Assembly (NCBI GenBank): GCA_965240325.2
Contig: OZ251228.1
Coordinates: forward strand, 1,488,001 to 1,552,000
Source: Rebecca billardiae RCC1528
Taxonomy: Eukaryota > Haptophyta
Length of the DNA stretch: 64,000 bases
Direction of reading: 5' to 3'
This document shows, piece after piece, positions 39,329 to 50,473 of the stretch; positions within the stretch are counted from its first letter, which is position 1; each line of letters opens with the position of its first letter. The notes beneath the pieces are model-generated. The model saw only the letters and a list, made by a program, of their open reading frames with translations, did not search any database and was not told where the DNA came from. A program made the translations under genes and the position numbers.

Positions 39329-42300
39329 CTAGCTCATGTCGATGAGGCCCTTCGAGTTGCCAATGGCAAAGGCGAGGCGCTCCGAGAGGGTCTCGGCGCG
39401 TGAGTACGGGGGCAGCTTGAGCACGTGGAAGCACGTCGACGCAGACGGCAGCTCGCCGTCCGGCCCGGCGGGGCAGTGCTTGAGGCTCACCTGCGGCGCG
39501 GCGCGCGACGCGCAGGCGCGGGCGGCATCGCGTCAGTGACAGGCGGGCGCGCTGCGGCGGGCGCGCGGCGGCACGTGTCGCACGCACCGAGAGCAGTGGC
39601 TGCAGCGCGCCGAGCCCTGCCGGAGGCAGGTGCGGGCAGCCCGTCGTGAACTGCACAAACGCGCGGCGCTCGGGCTGCTCCATGCGCAGCTGGTGCAAGC
39701 GAGACGCCGCGGCGCGCGCGCGGGCGGCGGGTTCCGTGTGGGTGCGGTGTGGTGCGGGTGGGGAGCGAGCGCGGGTGAGCGGTGCGGCGGGGAAGGCAGG
39801 GCGCGCACGCGGGCGGGCGCGCGGGGCGCGCGCGCACCAGCGTGGCGATGAGCGCGCGGTAGGTGGGCGAGCTGCGCGTGAAGCCCTGCTGCGGGACCAC
39901 GTACTGCAGCAGGCTCGGCTGTGCGCGGCGCGCGGCGCGGGTCGTGTGCCGCGTTGCGAGTGGCGGGGGCGCGCGGCGCGGTGTCGCGCGGTGAACACAC
40001 GGGCCACGCGCGCTGCACGCGCGTGCGGCGCTCGCGCGTGCGCTCGCTCGCGCGTGTGTGCGCGCTCGCTCGCGCGTGTGCGTGCGCGCGCTCGCGCGTG
40101 CGGCGTGTGTTGGGTGCCGCGCGCGTGCGGTGTGTGTTGGGTGCCGCACGTGTGCGGTGTGTGTTGGGTGCCGCACGTGTGCGGTGTGTGTTGGGTGCCG
40201 CACGTGTGCGGTGTGTGTTGGGTGCCGCACGCGTGCGGCGCACCTCGTCCCACTCGATCGAGCGGTCGCCGCACAGCAGTGTCTGCAGCTCGGCAGCGGA
40301 GAGCGCGTGTGCCGCGCGCGCGCTCAGCGTCTCGCGCAGCCCCTCGGAGCACGCCTCCACCTGCCGCGCGATGCCCGCGCCCATCAGCAGCTCGAGCATA
40401 CCCGCGGCGTACTCGCCCGCATTCTCCGCCGTCACGTCGCGCTCGGCGCCACCGGCGCACAGCTCAATGCCCGACTGCGCGTCCGCAAAGACGAGGCCGT
40501 AGTCCTCGACGCTCGCGCCCGAGCGGAGCCGCAGCGCGCGCGCACCCGGCGCGTCGCCCGCGCGCAGCCGCGCGTCGCGCTCGCGAGCGAACTCGGCGAG
40601 CTCGAGGATCGCGGCGCCCTTGCGCCCGTGCACTTCGAGCAGCGCGCGCGCGAGCGGCGAGCGCGCGCGCGCGCCCGCGCCCGCCACGCCAAGAGCGTCT
40701 AAAAGAACCACGCTCCCGCCGCCGCCCGCGCCGCCGCCCGGCGCGCCAGCCGGCGCGGCGGGCGGCTCGTCTGGCAGGCAGCCGTGCGCGACGAGCGCGA
40801 CGAACGGGATCGACAGCGGCAGCGGCAGCACCTGCCCGTCCTTGAGCGCCTTCCCCAGCAGCCGCCCGACCAGCCGGAACCTCTCGAGAAGCTTCTCGAG
40901 AAGGTCCGCGCTCGGGTGCGCGGACGGGTGCTGGGGCGCGGGGAAGAGGCCTGCCGGTGGGTTGAGGTGCGTCGGCCCGGCGGGTGGGTCGGGCGCGAGC
41001 GGCGCGCGGCCGGCGCCGCCGCCGGGGCCACCCTCCTCGTCGTCCAGCCAGAGGGGCAGCGCCGCGTTCGTCGAGCGCTCCTGCAGCGCAAGCGCGACGG
41101 CAGAGTAGAACTCAGCGGTCACGCCCGTGCCCGAGCCCGACTCGCCGGCAAAGGTGACGTCTAGCAGAGCGCCCGAGTTGGCGTGCTGGCGGAGCAGCCG
41201 CTCGGCGGACGCGAGCAGCTGCGAGCGCTGCACCGTCACGCGCTCGCGCCGCAGCGCGCCCAGCCTCGACTGTCGGCTGCCAGCCCCGCTCCCGCTGAGC
41301 CCGACCGACGAGTGCTCCTCATCAGCTAGCCTCTGCACGAGCCGAGGCGCGCCGAGCGCGTGCGTCAGGAAGAAGCGCTCGCGCGCGCCGAGGGGCACGA
41401 GCTGGCGCGCGCCGAGCGCGAGCGCGGCGCACCACGCGGGCGTGCGGCCCGTCACGGCGCACAGCGGCTCGGCCAGCTGCGCCTGCAGCCGCCGGCCGAG
41501 TCGCTCGTGTGCCCAAGGTACGTCACGCGCAGGGCGGCGGCGGCCGCCCGCGGGCGGCGAGGCGGAGGAAGCGGGCGCGCCGCCGCCGGCCGGCGCGAGC
41601 CGTCGCAGCAGCAGCGAGAGCGCGACGAGCGCTCGCAGCGCCGGGCCGAGAGGCTCGAGCTGCGAGCGCGCGCGCCGCAGCCACGCCCACGCTCTGAGCA
41701 GCTCGGCGTCGGCGGCGGGCGCGGCGGCTCGGAGCAGCGCGGCGGCGCGGCGCGGCGCGGGGCTCAGGGCGCCGCCGGCCGCGCCGGCGCTCAGCGGTAC
41801 GTCCACGCCGAGCGCGTCGTGAGCCGTCGCGGCCATCAGCCCCGCCGCCGCCTCGTCCTCGTCGAGGCTCACACTCGGCACGGCCGCGTCCGCAGCGGCC
41901 GCGTCCGCAGCGGCCGCGTCCGAGGTCCGGGCGGAATGTCCGGTGCCGCCAGCGCTCGAGCACGCGGGATCGGCGCCGCCGCCGTGCGCGTCAGCGTTCG
42001 CGCCGCCGCCGTCCGCGCCGGCGTCGTACAGCACCGTGTACACCGGCGTGGCGGAGGCGGCGGCGCCGGCCGACGGCGCGCGGCTGCTGCTGCCGCCGCC
42101 GCCGCCACCGGACTGCGCGCCGCCGTCGCCCTCGGCGCTGCCGGCGCGGCGGCCGCCACCGTCGGCGCCGGCGTTCACCAGTGTGCCAAAATGGCGGTGC
42201 ACGATCTCGAAGATCGTCGCCTCCGGCTCCAGCGGCAGCAGCGCGCCGCGGCCGGCGGCGGCGGCCGCCGCGCCGCCCGCGGCCGGCGGGGCGCGCGACG

Positions 42301-43709
42301 CCGAGCGCTCAACGAACAGCCGAACGGGGCCACGCGCGGCGGCGGGCGGCGGGGCGGCGTGGGCAGCATCTCCGGCGCGCGCCGCGCCGCGCGCGCCGGC
42401 GCCGGAGCGCGCGGGCGGCGGCGCGCCGAGCCCAAGCCCGGCGTGCGCCTGCGCCAGCCGGTCGAGCGTGCGCGCCAGCCGTCGCGCCTCCTCCTCCTCC
42501 TCCTCCTCCTCCTCCTCCTCCTCATCACCTTCGTCGTCCTCGTCCTCCTCGTCGCCCATCGCCTCGCCGCCGTCGTCGTCGGCCTCCGCGTCCGCCACCG
42601 CCCGCACGGCCGCATCCTCCACGTCCGTGCCCGCGGCCGCGGCGGCGCTCATGAGCAGCTCGTCGATGAGGCCGGAGAGAGCCGCCTCCGCCGCCGCCGC
42701 GTCGGCGGCGCCGCCCGCGGCGGCGGCGGCAGCGGCGGCCATGCTGGCGGCGCCCCTGCTGCCTGGCGCGCGCCCAGGCTCGGGCTCGGTGCCGCTGGCG
42801 GCGGCAGCGGCCGCGTCTGCGGCCGCGTCGCCGCCGCCAGCATGGCCGTCGTCAGCATCGCCGCCGTCAGCATGGCCGCCGTCAGCATCGCCGCCGTCAG
42901 CATGGCCGCCAAACGGCTGCCGGCTGCGCCGCCCGAGCCCATACACTCCTGGGCTCTCGGCCTCGGCGCCGTCCTCGGCCTCGGCCTTGGTCGAGGGGAG
43001 CTGCTTCGAGCCGCCGACCACCGAGTCCGTCGCCGTGCCCGCCGTCGCCCCGGAGGACGACGACGCGCCGCGCTCAGCCTCGGGCTGGCGCGGCGAGCCT
43101 GAGGCACCGCCGTCCGCGTCGCGCGCGCCGCGCGCGTACTGCTGCTGCCTCACGAGCTGCGGGCGCGCGCCGTGCGTGCGGATCGAGTTGAACGGGTGGC
43201 TCTCCTCCGCGTGCACGCCCGCGTCGAAGCACACGGCGCACAGGTCAAAGTCGGCGCACGCCGCGCACTTGTACCGCACGCCGATGATCGGGTGCGCGCC
43301 GCAGCCGTCACACGTGACCCCGCGGTGCACGCGTGCGCCGCTGCCCGCGGCGGCCGCGGCCGCGGCCGCCGCGGCGCCGGCGAGCTCGCTCGGCACGCGG
43401 CGCAGAAGCTGCTCCGAGATGAACGTCGCGAGCTGCTCCACCGTCGCCAGCGGCTCGATCGCGACGAGCTGCGGGTGCGGCTCGCCCGTCCCCAGCGCGA
43501 GGCCGAGGTGGGCGGCGAGCGCGCTCCCGACGTCTGAGCCCGCGGCCGCGCTACTGCCCTCGCGTGGTCTCAGGCTGAGGCGGATGGGCGTGGTGAGCGC
43601 GCGCACGCACTCGTCGCCCGCGCTGCTGCTGCCGCGCCGCGCCGCGCCGCCGTCCGCGCGCGCGCCGCCGCCGCCGTCCTCGCCGTCCTCCGCGCCGCCG
43701 CTGCCGGCC

Positions 43710-43748
<39 letters not shown>

Positions 43749-46700
43749 GCCGCGCCGCCGGCCAAACCCGCAGGCCCCAATAACACACTCAGCTGGACTG
43801 GGAGTGCCTGCGACTCGAGCGTGGAGATGTGCGCGTGGAGCACGCGCGCGCTCGTCGCGAGCGACTCGCCGTCCACGCACAGCGCGTCGCGCACCGCGCG
43901 CAGCCGCTCGATCGCTCCGGGCGGCGGCTCGGCCACGCCGCCGCCCGCGCTATCCTCGCACCCCTCGCCCTCCGCGCCTGCGGCGCCCGCGCTCGCGGCG
44001 CCGGCGTCGGCGCCGGCGCCGACGAGCGCGTCGAAGAGCGCGGTGAGCACGCCGGACGCGTGGAGGTCGTGGACGGAGACGGGCGGCGCGGCGCCCGTGC
44101 CCAGCGCCGCGCCGAGCGCGCCCACCGCGCGCGAGAACTCGGCGGGTGGCGCGGTGGGCGTCAGCTGAGAGCGCACCGTCTCCAAGGCAGCCGCGGCCGA
44201 GGGCGTGCCCGAGGCGCCTGCGGCGGCGAGCGCGTCGGCGGCGGCGCCGATGGGCGAGCCCGCGGCCGCGCACGCGTCGGCGACGCGCGCCGCCCACGCG
44301 AGCACGTCGCCGTCGTCCGCGCCGCCCAGCCGCGCCGCCGCACTCACGGGCGACGCGACGCTGTGACCGGGTGCGGGTGGGCTGGGCGCGAGCAGCGCAG
44401 GCGCGCCTGACGACGACGACGGCGGCGCGCCATCGGCGCGGCCGGACTCGGCGTCAGCACCGGACGGCTTGCCCGGCGTGGAAGGCGCGGCGGCGGCGGC
44501 GGGCGCGGCGGGCGCGCTCACGCCGAGCACCGTCGGCGCCGGCTGCGCGCCGCGCGCGCGCGGCAGCGTCATCGGCGGCAGCGCGGGGCGCAGCGGGCTA
44601 GACCCCAGTGCTGCCGGCGAGCCGTGCTGAGCTCCGCTTGCGCTACCGCCGCTGCCGCCGCCGCCGCCGCGCGCGGCGCCGCCGGCGCTGCCGAGGGCGA
44701 GGGGCGAGGGCTGCGGCGAGGAGACGTGCGAGCCGCTGAGCAGGTGCGCCACCGAGTCGACGACGAGGTGCCGCTTCAGCTCGCGCACCGCCGCGCCGCC
44801 GCCGTGCCGCGCGAGCGCCGCGCTCAGCCGCAGCGCGCCCACGGTTGCATGCCTCGAGTCTCGCGCGTTGAGAACATCTGCGACGAAGGCGAAGAGCTGG
44901 AGCGCGGCCTCCTCGCCCGCGTCGTCGTCGAGCTCGGGCTCCGCGTCGGAGCCCTCCGCCCGCCCCTCCTCGCGCAGCGCGAGCGCCGCGCACACCGCCT
45001 CGGGCGCCGCGCTCTCGACGAAAGAGCACAGCGCGCCGAGCACGCGCGGCTGCAGCCGCGGCGTGCCCGACTGATGAGCGTGCACGAGCGCGGGCAGCAG
45101 CGCGCGCAGCACGCCGGGCTGCTCGGCGGCGCACCACTCGCCCGCGCGCGCCGAGCGCGAGCCCGACTCGTCCTCCGCCGGCGCGCCCGCGCCCTCCGAC
45201 CCGCCGCCCGCGCCGCCGCCGCCGCCCGCCGTCTCCGACAAAATCTCGAGCACGAGATCGAAGTTGCCCGCGGCCGGGTGTGCGCCTCGCGCGGCGGAGG
45301 GCGTGGAGACGGGGCCGCCGCCGACGGGCGGCGGCGGGGCGGAGAATGCGGACGGGCGGTCGGCGGCGGGCGCCGCCGCGCGCGCCGCCGCCTCCTGCTC
45401 CGCCGCCGCCTTGCGCGCCGCCGCCTCCTCGGCGGGCGTGCGGCCGCGCCGGTTGCGCGCGCGCGTGTCCGCGCCGTGCTGCAGCAGCACGCGCACCGCG
45501 TCCGCGCGCCCAAAGTAGGCGGCGAAGTGGAGCGCGGTGCCGGTGGAGATGTGCGAGGTGCTGTAGTTGACGCTGCTCGCGTGCTGCGCCAGCGTCTCGA
45601 TCACCTCCACCGACGCCGAGTACACACCCCACATCAGCATCGACTGGTGGCACTGGTCGGTCGCGTCGACGACCGGCTGGCCGCCGAGGTCGATCAGCGC
45701 GCAGACGGAGGGGTGGTCGTCGCGCTTGATCGCGTCGCGGAGGAGCTCGGCGGCCTCGGAGTCCTGCTCCGACGACGAGCCGTACGCGTGCTGCGGGATG
45801 TACTCCTCCACGCGCCGCGCCGCCGCGGCCGCGCCCTCGGCCGCGCCCGCCGAGCCGGGCGGCGGAGCGAACATCAAAGAGCTGAGCGCACGCAGGAAGC
45901 GGAGGAGCTCGCTGGCGGAGGCCTCGACGCCCTTCGAGGGCGAGGCGGTGGTGCACGACTCGCGCAGCATCGCCGCGAGCGCCGGCGCGAGCCCGCGCTG
46001 CAGGCAGCTCCGCAGCACCGCCGGCGCCGCCGAGCACAGACGCCAGAGCACGAGCAGCATGAGTGACAGAGTCGACGGCGCGGCGCGCGGCGCGGAGAGC
46101 ACGCCGATGAGCTCGGCGCTCACGTCGTCGGCGATGTGGTGCAGCGCGGCGGTGTTGCCCGAGACGCTGAGCACGCTCGTCAGCGACGTCATGCCCTGCG
46201 CGCGCGGAGCGGCGGCGCGGCGCGGCGCGCGGCGCGGCGCGCGGGGCCTGTGAGTGACCGGCGGTGGGCGCGTGGCGTGCGCGCGGCGCGAGCGCGCACC
46301 TGCAGGGCCGCGTGCTGCAGCTTGGGCCGGTCGCTGTCGCCGATCAGCCGCGAGAGCACCGGCGCCGCCTCCTCCGCGTGCGTCTCGTCCGCCGGGCACG
46401 CCGCGAGCACGCCGCGGAGCGCGACGAGCGCCGACTCAAGCACGTCCGGGGGATAGAGCGCGTCGCAGACCTCGATGAAGGGGAGGAGCTGGCCGACGGC
46501 GACGTGCGCGCCGCCCGGGACGGCGCGCGCCGCCTGCCGCCCCTCGCGCCGGCACAGCATCTCGAGCACCTTCACCGCGCACTCGGCGAGGTTGAGCGAC
46601 TCCTCAGAAGTGTCCTCGTCCGCGCCCGTGATCGTGAGCGCGTTCAGGCAGAGGGTGGCGACGTTGGAGCGGACGGCGACGCGCGAGAGGCGCGGGTCGA

Positions 46701-46941
46701 GCGAGAGGAAGTGCTTGATCGCGCGGCACGCGAGCACCGGCACCTCGGGGAAGATCTGCAGCTCGCGCCCCATGATGGCCGCCAGCGCGGGGACGTAGGA
46801 GGAGGGGTCGAACACGGCGAGCATGTCGCGGCTCTCGGCCATCGCGAGGACGGAGCAGAGCTGCTCGAGCAGCTCGAGCTGGAAGAGCACGCCCTCGTCG
46901 TCCGTCCGCTGCAGCCCAGACAGGAGCGCCGAGGGCTCCAT
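39329..46941 (-). CDS. HECT-type E3 ubiquitin ligase with armadillo, ankyrin and ZZ zinc-finger regions (five exons)
   Basis: Exons (minus) are 46941-46300, 46195-40244, 39918-39838, 39689-39588 and 39490-39329; 2312 residues, all junctions phase 0. Residues about 1-330 are armadillo-like helices (ILELLEQLCSVLAMAE-type, VLACRAIKHFLSLDPRLSRV), as in TRIP12/UPL3 and HECTD1. Ankyrin repeats lie at about 360-480 (GTALHFAAYFGRADAVRVLL). A ZZ finger lies at about 1169-1222 (CDGCGAHPIIGVRYKCAACA, FDLCAVCF). An acidic Glu run is near 1440. The HECT domain occupies the last ~440 residues: LLDVTFAGESGSGTGVTAEF, LLGKALKDGQVLPLPLSIPF, FTTGCPHLPPAGLGALQPLL and the catalytic Cys at about 2279 in LPSASTCFHVLKLPPYS. 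It should form a thioester with ubiquitin and transfer it to substrate. Long Ala/Gly/Ser linkers separate domains. Confidence 0.92.
40098..40240. repeat. 27-bp minisatellite inside HECT intron 2
   Basis: Five units with exact 27-bp spacing (TGGGTGCC at 40111, 40138, 40165, 40192 and 40219) lie next to the donor side of the intron. Each contains the palindrome-like CCGCACGTGTGCGG. Confidence 0.9.
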
Positions 46942-47289
46942 CGCACTCCGCCTGTTCTGAGCTGCTGCCCGCGTCCGCTCTCGTCCGCTTCTCTCGCGCG
47001 CTAGCACCCACACAGGCGCCCTTGCTGTTCTGCCGCACACCAGCAAGAGACGGCCACCCGACGAGCAAAGGCTGCGACGAAACCGAGCTTCATCGCGCAG
47101 GTGCAGACCTTCTTCGTTCGTGCATCGGATGTCGTCAGCTCCCTTCAAATACCGCTATGCCGTTCACGCGTTTCTCTAAGCTGTTCAGCGGAAGCCTGTT
47201 CTGATCGACGAGTGCGTGCGCAAGGAAAGCTGCCCCGATCTCGCCGGAGCTGACGTCCGTGTGTTCGGCCGGCGCGCGTAAGCACCACC
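46942..47289. promoter_or_regulatory. shared divergent promoter region, HECT ligase and GRK-like kinase
   Basis: These 348 bp lie between the two start codons. They must contain both promoters unless leader exons exist. No TATA box is evident; TTTCTCTAAGCTG near 47170 and GC-rich stretches are the only notable sequences. Confidence 0.5.
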
Positions 47290-49413
47290 ATGCTGAGCCG
47301 GCTGAGAGGCGCGCTGAAGAAGGGCCTCAGCGCGTCGAGGAAGCCCTCGAAGCAGCCCCGCCTCGCCGACATCCTCGCCGACTCTGTCAACCTGCACTTC
47401 TTTGCGCGCTACTGCGCGGCGAAGCAGTCCGCCGACGCGCTCATCGCATGGATCGAGGTGCGCAGCTCGCGCGCGGGGGGGGGCTCTCGCCCGCCACCTG
47501 CGCGTAACCGCTGGGCATCGCGCGCGCGCGCGCACCCACCCTTGCACGCGCGCGCGCGCGCAGATCGAGCAGTACAAGTCCGCGAACGCGCGGCTCTTGC
47601 GCCGGCACCGCGCGCTCAAGCTGGTCAGCGCGTACCTTGAGGACGCGGCGCGCGCGGCCGCGCTGGGCGTGGAGGAGGCGCGCGACGAGATCCTCGAGCG
47701 GTGGGGCCTCGCGCGCTCCGACCCGCCCGCCGACCTCTTCGACCGCATGCAGGCGCTCCTTGAGGCCTCCCTCGAGCGCGCGCTGCTGCCCGGCTTTGTC
47801 GGCTCCACGCACCACAAGCAGATGCTCGCGGCGGCCGGCGACTTCAACGCGGTCCTCTCGGTGAAGCACTTCGACCTGCTCAAGTTCCTCGGGGCCGGGG
47901 GGTACGGGATGGTCCTGCTCGCGCGCCACCGCACCACGCGCCGGCTCTACGCGATGAAGGTGCTGGACAAGCGCCTGCTGATCGCGCGGCGCGCAGTGTT
48001 CTCGGTCTTCCGCGAGAAGGCGACGCTCGCGCACGTGCTGCACCCGTTCGTCGTCTCGCTCAAGTACGCGCTGGAGACGGAGCACCACCTGCTGCTCGTC
48101 ACGGACTACGAGTCCGGCGGCAACATGTACAGCAACCTCGCCCGCCACGGCGCGTACCCGCTCGAGCGCGCGCGGCTGTACGCGGCGCAGATGGTCCTCG
48201 CAATCTCGCAGCTGCACGAGATCGGCGTTTTATATCGGGATATGAAGCCCGACAATATCCTGCTCGACGCGGACGGGCAGTGCAAGCTCGCGGACATGGG
48301 CGCGGCGCGCGGCGAGCTCGCGGGCGGCGAGATCGACGCCTCGCGCGACGGGCGGGACAAGACGCTCCGCGCCTCCGAGCTCCACGCGGCCGTCAGCCTC
48401 GGGCACGCGCTAGACGAGGCCGCGAGGCGCGAGGCGCAGGGCATGACCGGTCGACTCGTGCCCAAGCCGCACTCGTCGCGCATGACGATCAGCGGCACGC
48501 ACGGCTACCGCGCGCCCGAGGTGTACCTGCGCGCGTACGGCCGCCCCGCGGACTGGTGGAACCTCGGGCTACTCATCGTCGAGATGCTCACCGGCAAGGT
48601 GCGCGCGCGCGCGCGCCCTGGGGGGGCGCCGACGCGGCCGGCCGCGGCGGGCGGCGCGCTCGCGCGGCGCGGCGCGACAGCGGTCCGTGGGCGCGGGCCC
48701 ACGCGCGCCGCCGCGCGCCCTGCTTCGCGCCGCGGCCGTCACTTCAGAACCCGTACCGCGGCACCAACCGCGACGAGTCCGAGTACCTCTCGAAGAACGG
48801 CGAGCTCCGCACCGAGCGCTGGTTCGGCAAGGAGACGGACGACCTAGTTCGAGGGCTGCTGAACCGAGACGTGAGTCAGCGGCTCGGCTGCACCGCCGAG
48901 GGCGTCGACGCGATCCTGCGCCACCCCTTCTTCGCGCCCGTCGACTGGGACGACCTGCTCGACCTGGATGAGCACAGGCACGCGTACCCACGATGGCCGC
49001 AGGGCGACGTGCGCGCGCGCGCGCGCGCTCACCCCGCGCCAGCTCGCGCGGCGGGAGCGCGCGCGCGCGAGACACGCCGACCGACTGACCCGGCTGCGAC
49101 CGCCGGCCGCCGCGCCCGGCCGCGCGCCGCGCAGGCATCGGGCATGTCGCTGCGCGTGCTGCAGGCGGTCGAGCCCACGCCCGAGGCGAACCGGCTCGAC
49201 TACTACTGCGAGAGGGTCGACTACCTGCGCAAGTCGATGGCCGCGCGCAAGGCGTGGCCGCTCTCGGCGGAGGACCAGCGCGCGTTCTCCGGGTTTGCGT
49301 TTGGCTCGCTCGAGGCCGTGCGGGAGGACCTGCTGCTCGCGCGGCCGCCGGGCGCGCCGCCGAGCGCGGGCGGCCCGCCGCGCTTCACGCGCGTCGTCGG
49401 GAACTACAAGTAG
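47290..49413 (+). CDS. GRK-like kinase: RGS domain plus AGC kinase (four exons)
   Basis: Exons are 47290-47457, 47564-48598, 48748-49008 and 49135-49413; 580 residues, all phase 0. Residues about 25-145 form an RGS domain (LADILADSVNLHFFARYCAA ... LFDRMQALLEASLERALLPG, then HKQML), which becomes continuous across intron 1. The kinase starts near residue 158: FLGAGGYGMVLLARH (Gly loop), YAMKVLDK (Lys), VLYRDMKPDNILLD (catalytic Asp), then LADMGAAR, with DMG in place of DFG. A ~60-residue insertion enlarges the activation loop before MTISGTHGYRAPEVYL. The C-terminal extension has the AGC tail (NPYRG, LGC, HPFFAPVDWDDL) and a hydrophobic-motif-like FSGFAF. The RGS-AGC order is that of G-protein-coupled receptor kinases, so a role in receptor desensitisation or other Gα-linked signalling is inferred. 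DMG may lower or change activity. Confidence 0.9.
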
Positions 49414-49685
49414 GCGCGCGGCGTGCCGCTCAGTCACGGGAGCCTTGGCGGCTGGCGTGGGCCGCGCTAGACCGTCACAATCATGTCGGGGTCGTGTCGA
49501 CCAATGATGGCGCGCCATGATTATTTTGGCGAATTGGCGGCGCTGCTGGCGCGCATCCGCCATGTTCCATGTATCCTGTGCATCCGGTCCGGCGACCACA
49601 CCGGCTTGCCACCGCTTGTCACGCCCGGGCGCGCCGACTGCTTCGCACTGCCTGGCCCTCCGCCGCCGCACGCAGAAGCATCGGC

Positions 49686-50434
49686 ATGGAGGGCTGGCTG
49701 TACAAGCGCGGCAAGGGCGCCAAGCCCTGGCTGAAGCGCTGGTTCCTGCTCGTCGACGGCCAGATCTCCTACTTCAACTCGCCCGACGACACGGCCAGCC
49801 CGCCCAAGTGGAGCACCTCGCTGTCGCCGCCGATTCACGCCAAGATTGCCGCAGACGACGCTGTGCAGCTGAGCGTGCAGGCGGGCTCAGACATCTACGT
49901 GCTGCGGGCGGAGAGCGCGCGCGACGCGCTGACGTGGTGCGACGCGTTCAACAGCATCAGCACGCACCCGCCGCCGCCCTCGGCTGCGCCGCCGCCGCCG
50001 CCGCCCGGCGCGGCTGCAGCCGCAGCCCGCGCGGCCGATGGCGGCGGCGCGGGCGGCGGCGGCGGCGGCTGCGGCTCGGCCTTCTCCTTCCTGCAGCAGT
50101 CGGCCGCGTCGCCTGGGGCCGGCGGCGCGAGCGGGAGCGAGGCGGGGATCGGCTGCTCGCCCGCGCCGTCCTCCTCGCAGGGGCTCCTCGACCTGCTCGG
50201 CAACGGCGCCAGTCCAATGACGACGACGCCGGCTGCGAGCGCGGCGGCGGGAACGCCTGGCGGTGGCGGCGGCGGCGGCGGCGGCGGCGGGCTGCTCGAT
50301 CTCGAGGGCCTCACGCTCACGTCGGGCGCGGGCCCCGCAATGCAGCCGTCCATCATGGACTCGCTCACCGGCCCCTCCGCAGCCACCGGCGCCGCGGCGC
50401 TCAGCGGTGCGCTCGCGTCCGCCCCTGAGACGCC

Positions 50435-50473
<39 letters not shown>

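Noticed and set aside
41943-44168. 741-codon and other long plus-strand frames opposite the HECT ligase
   Set aside because: High GC removes stops in all frames. Only the minus strand gives ZZ and HECT motifs.
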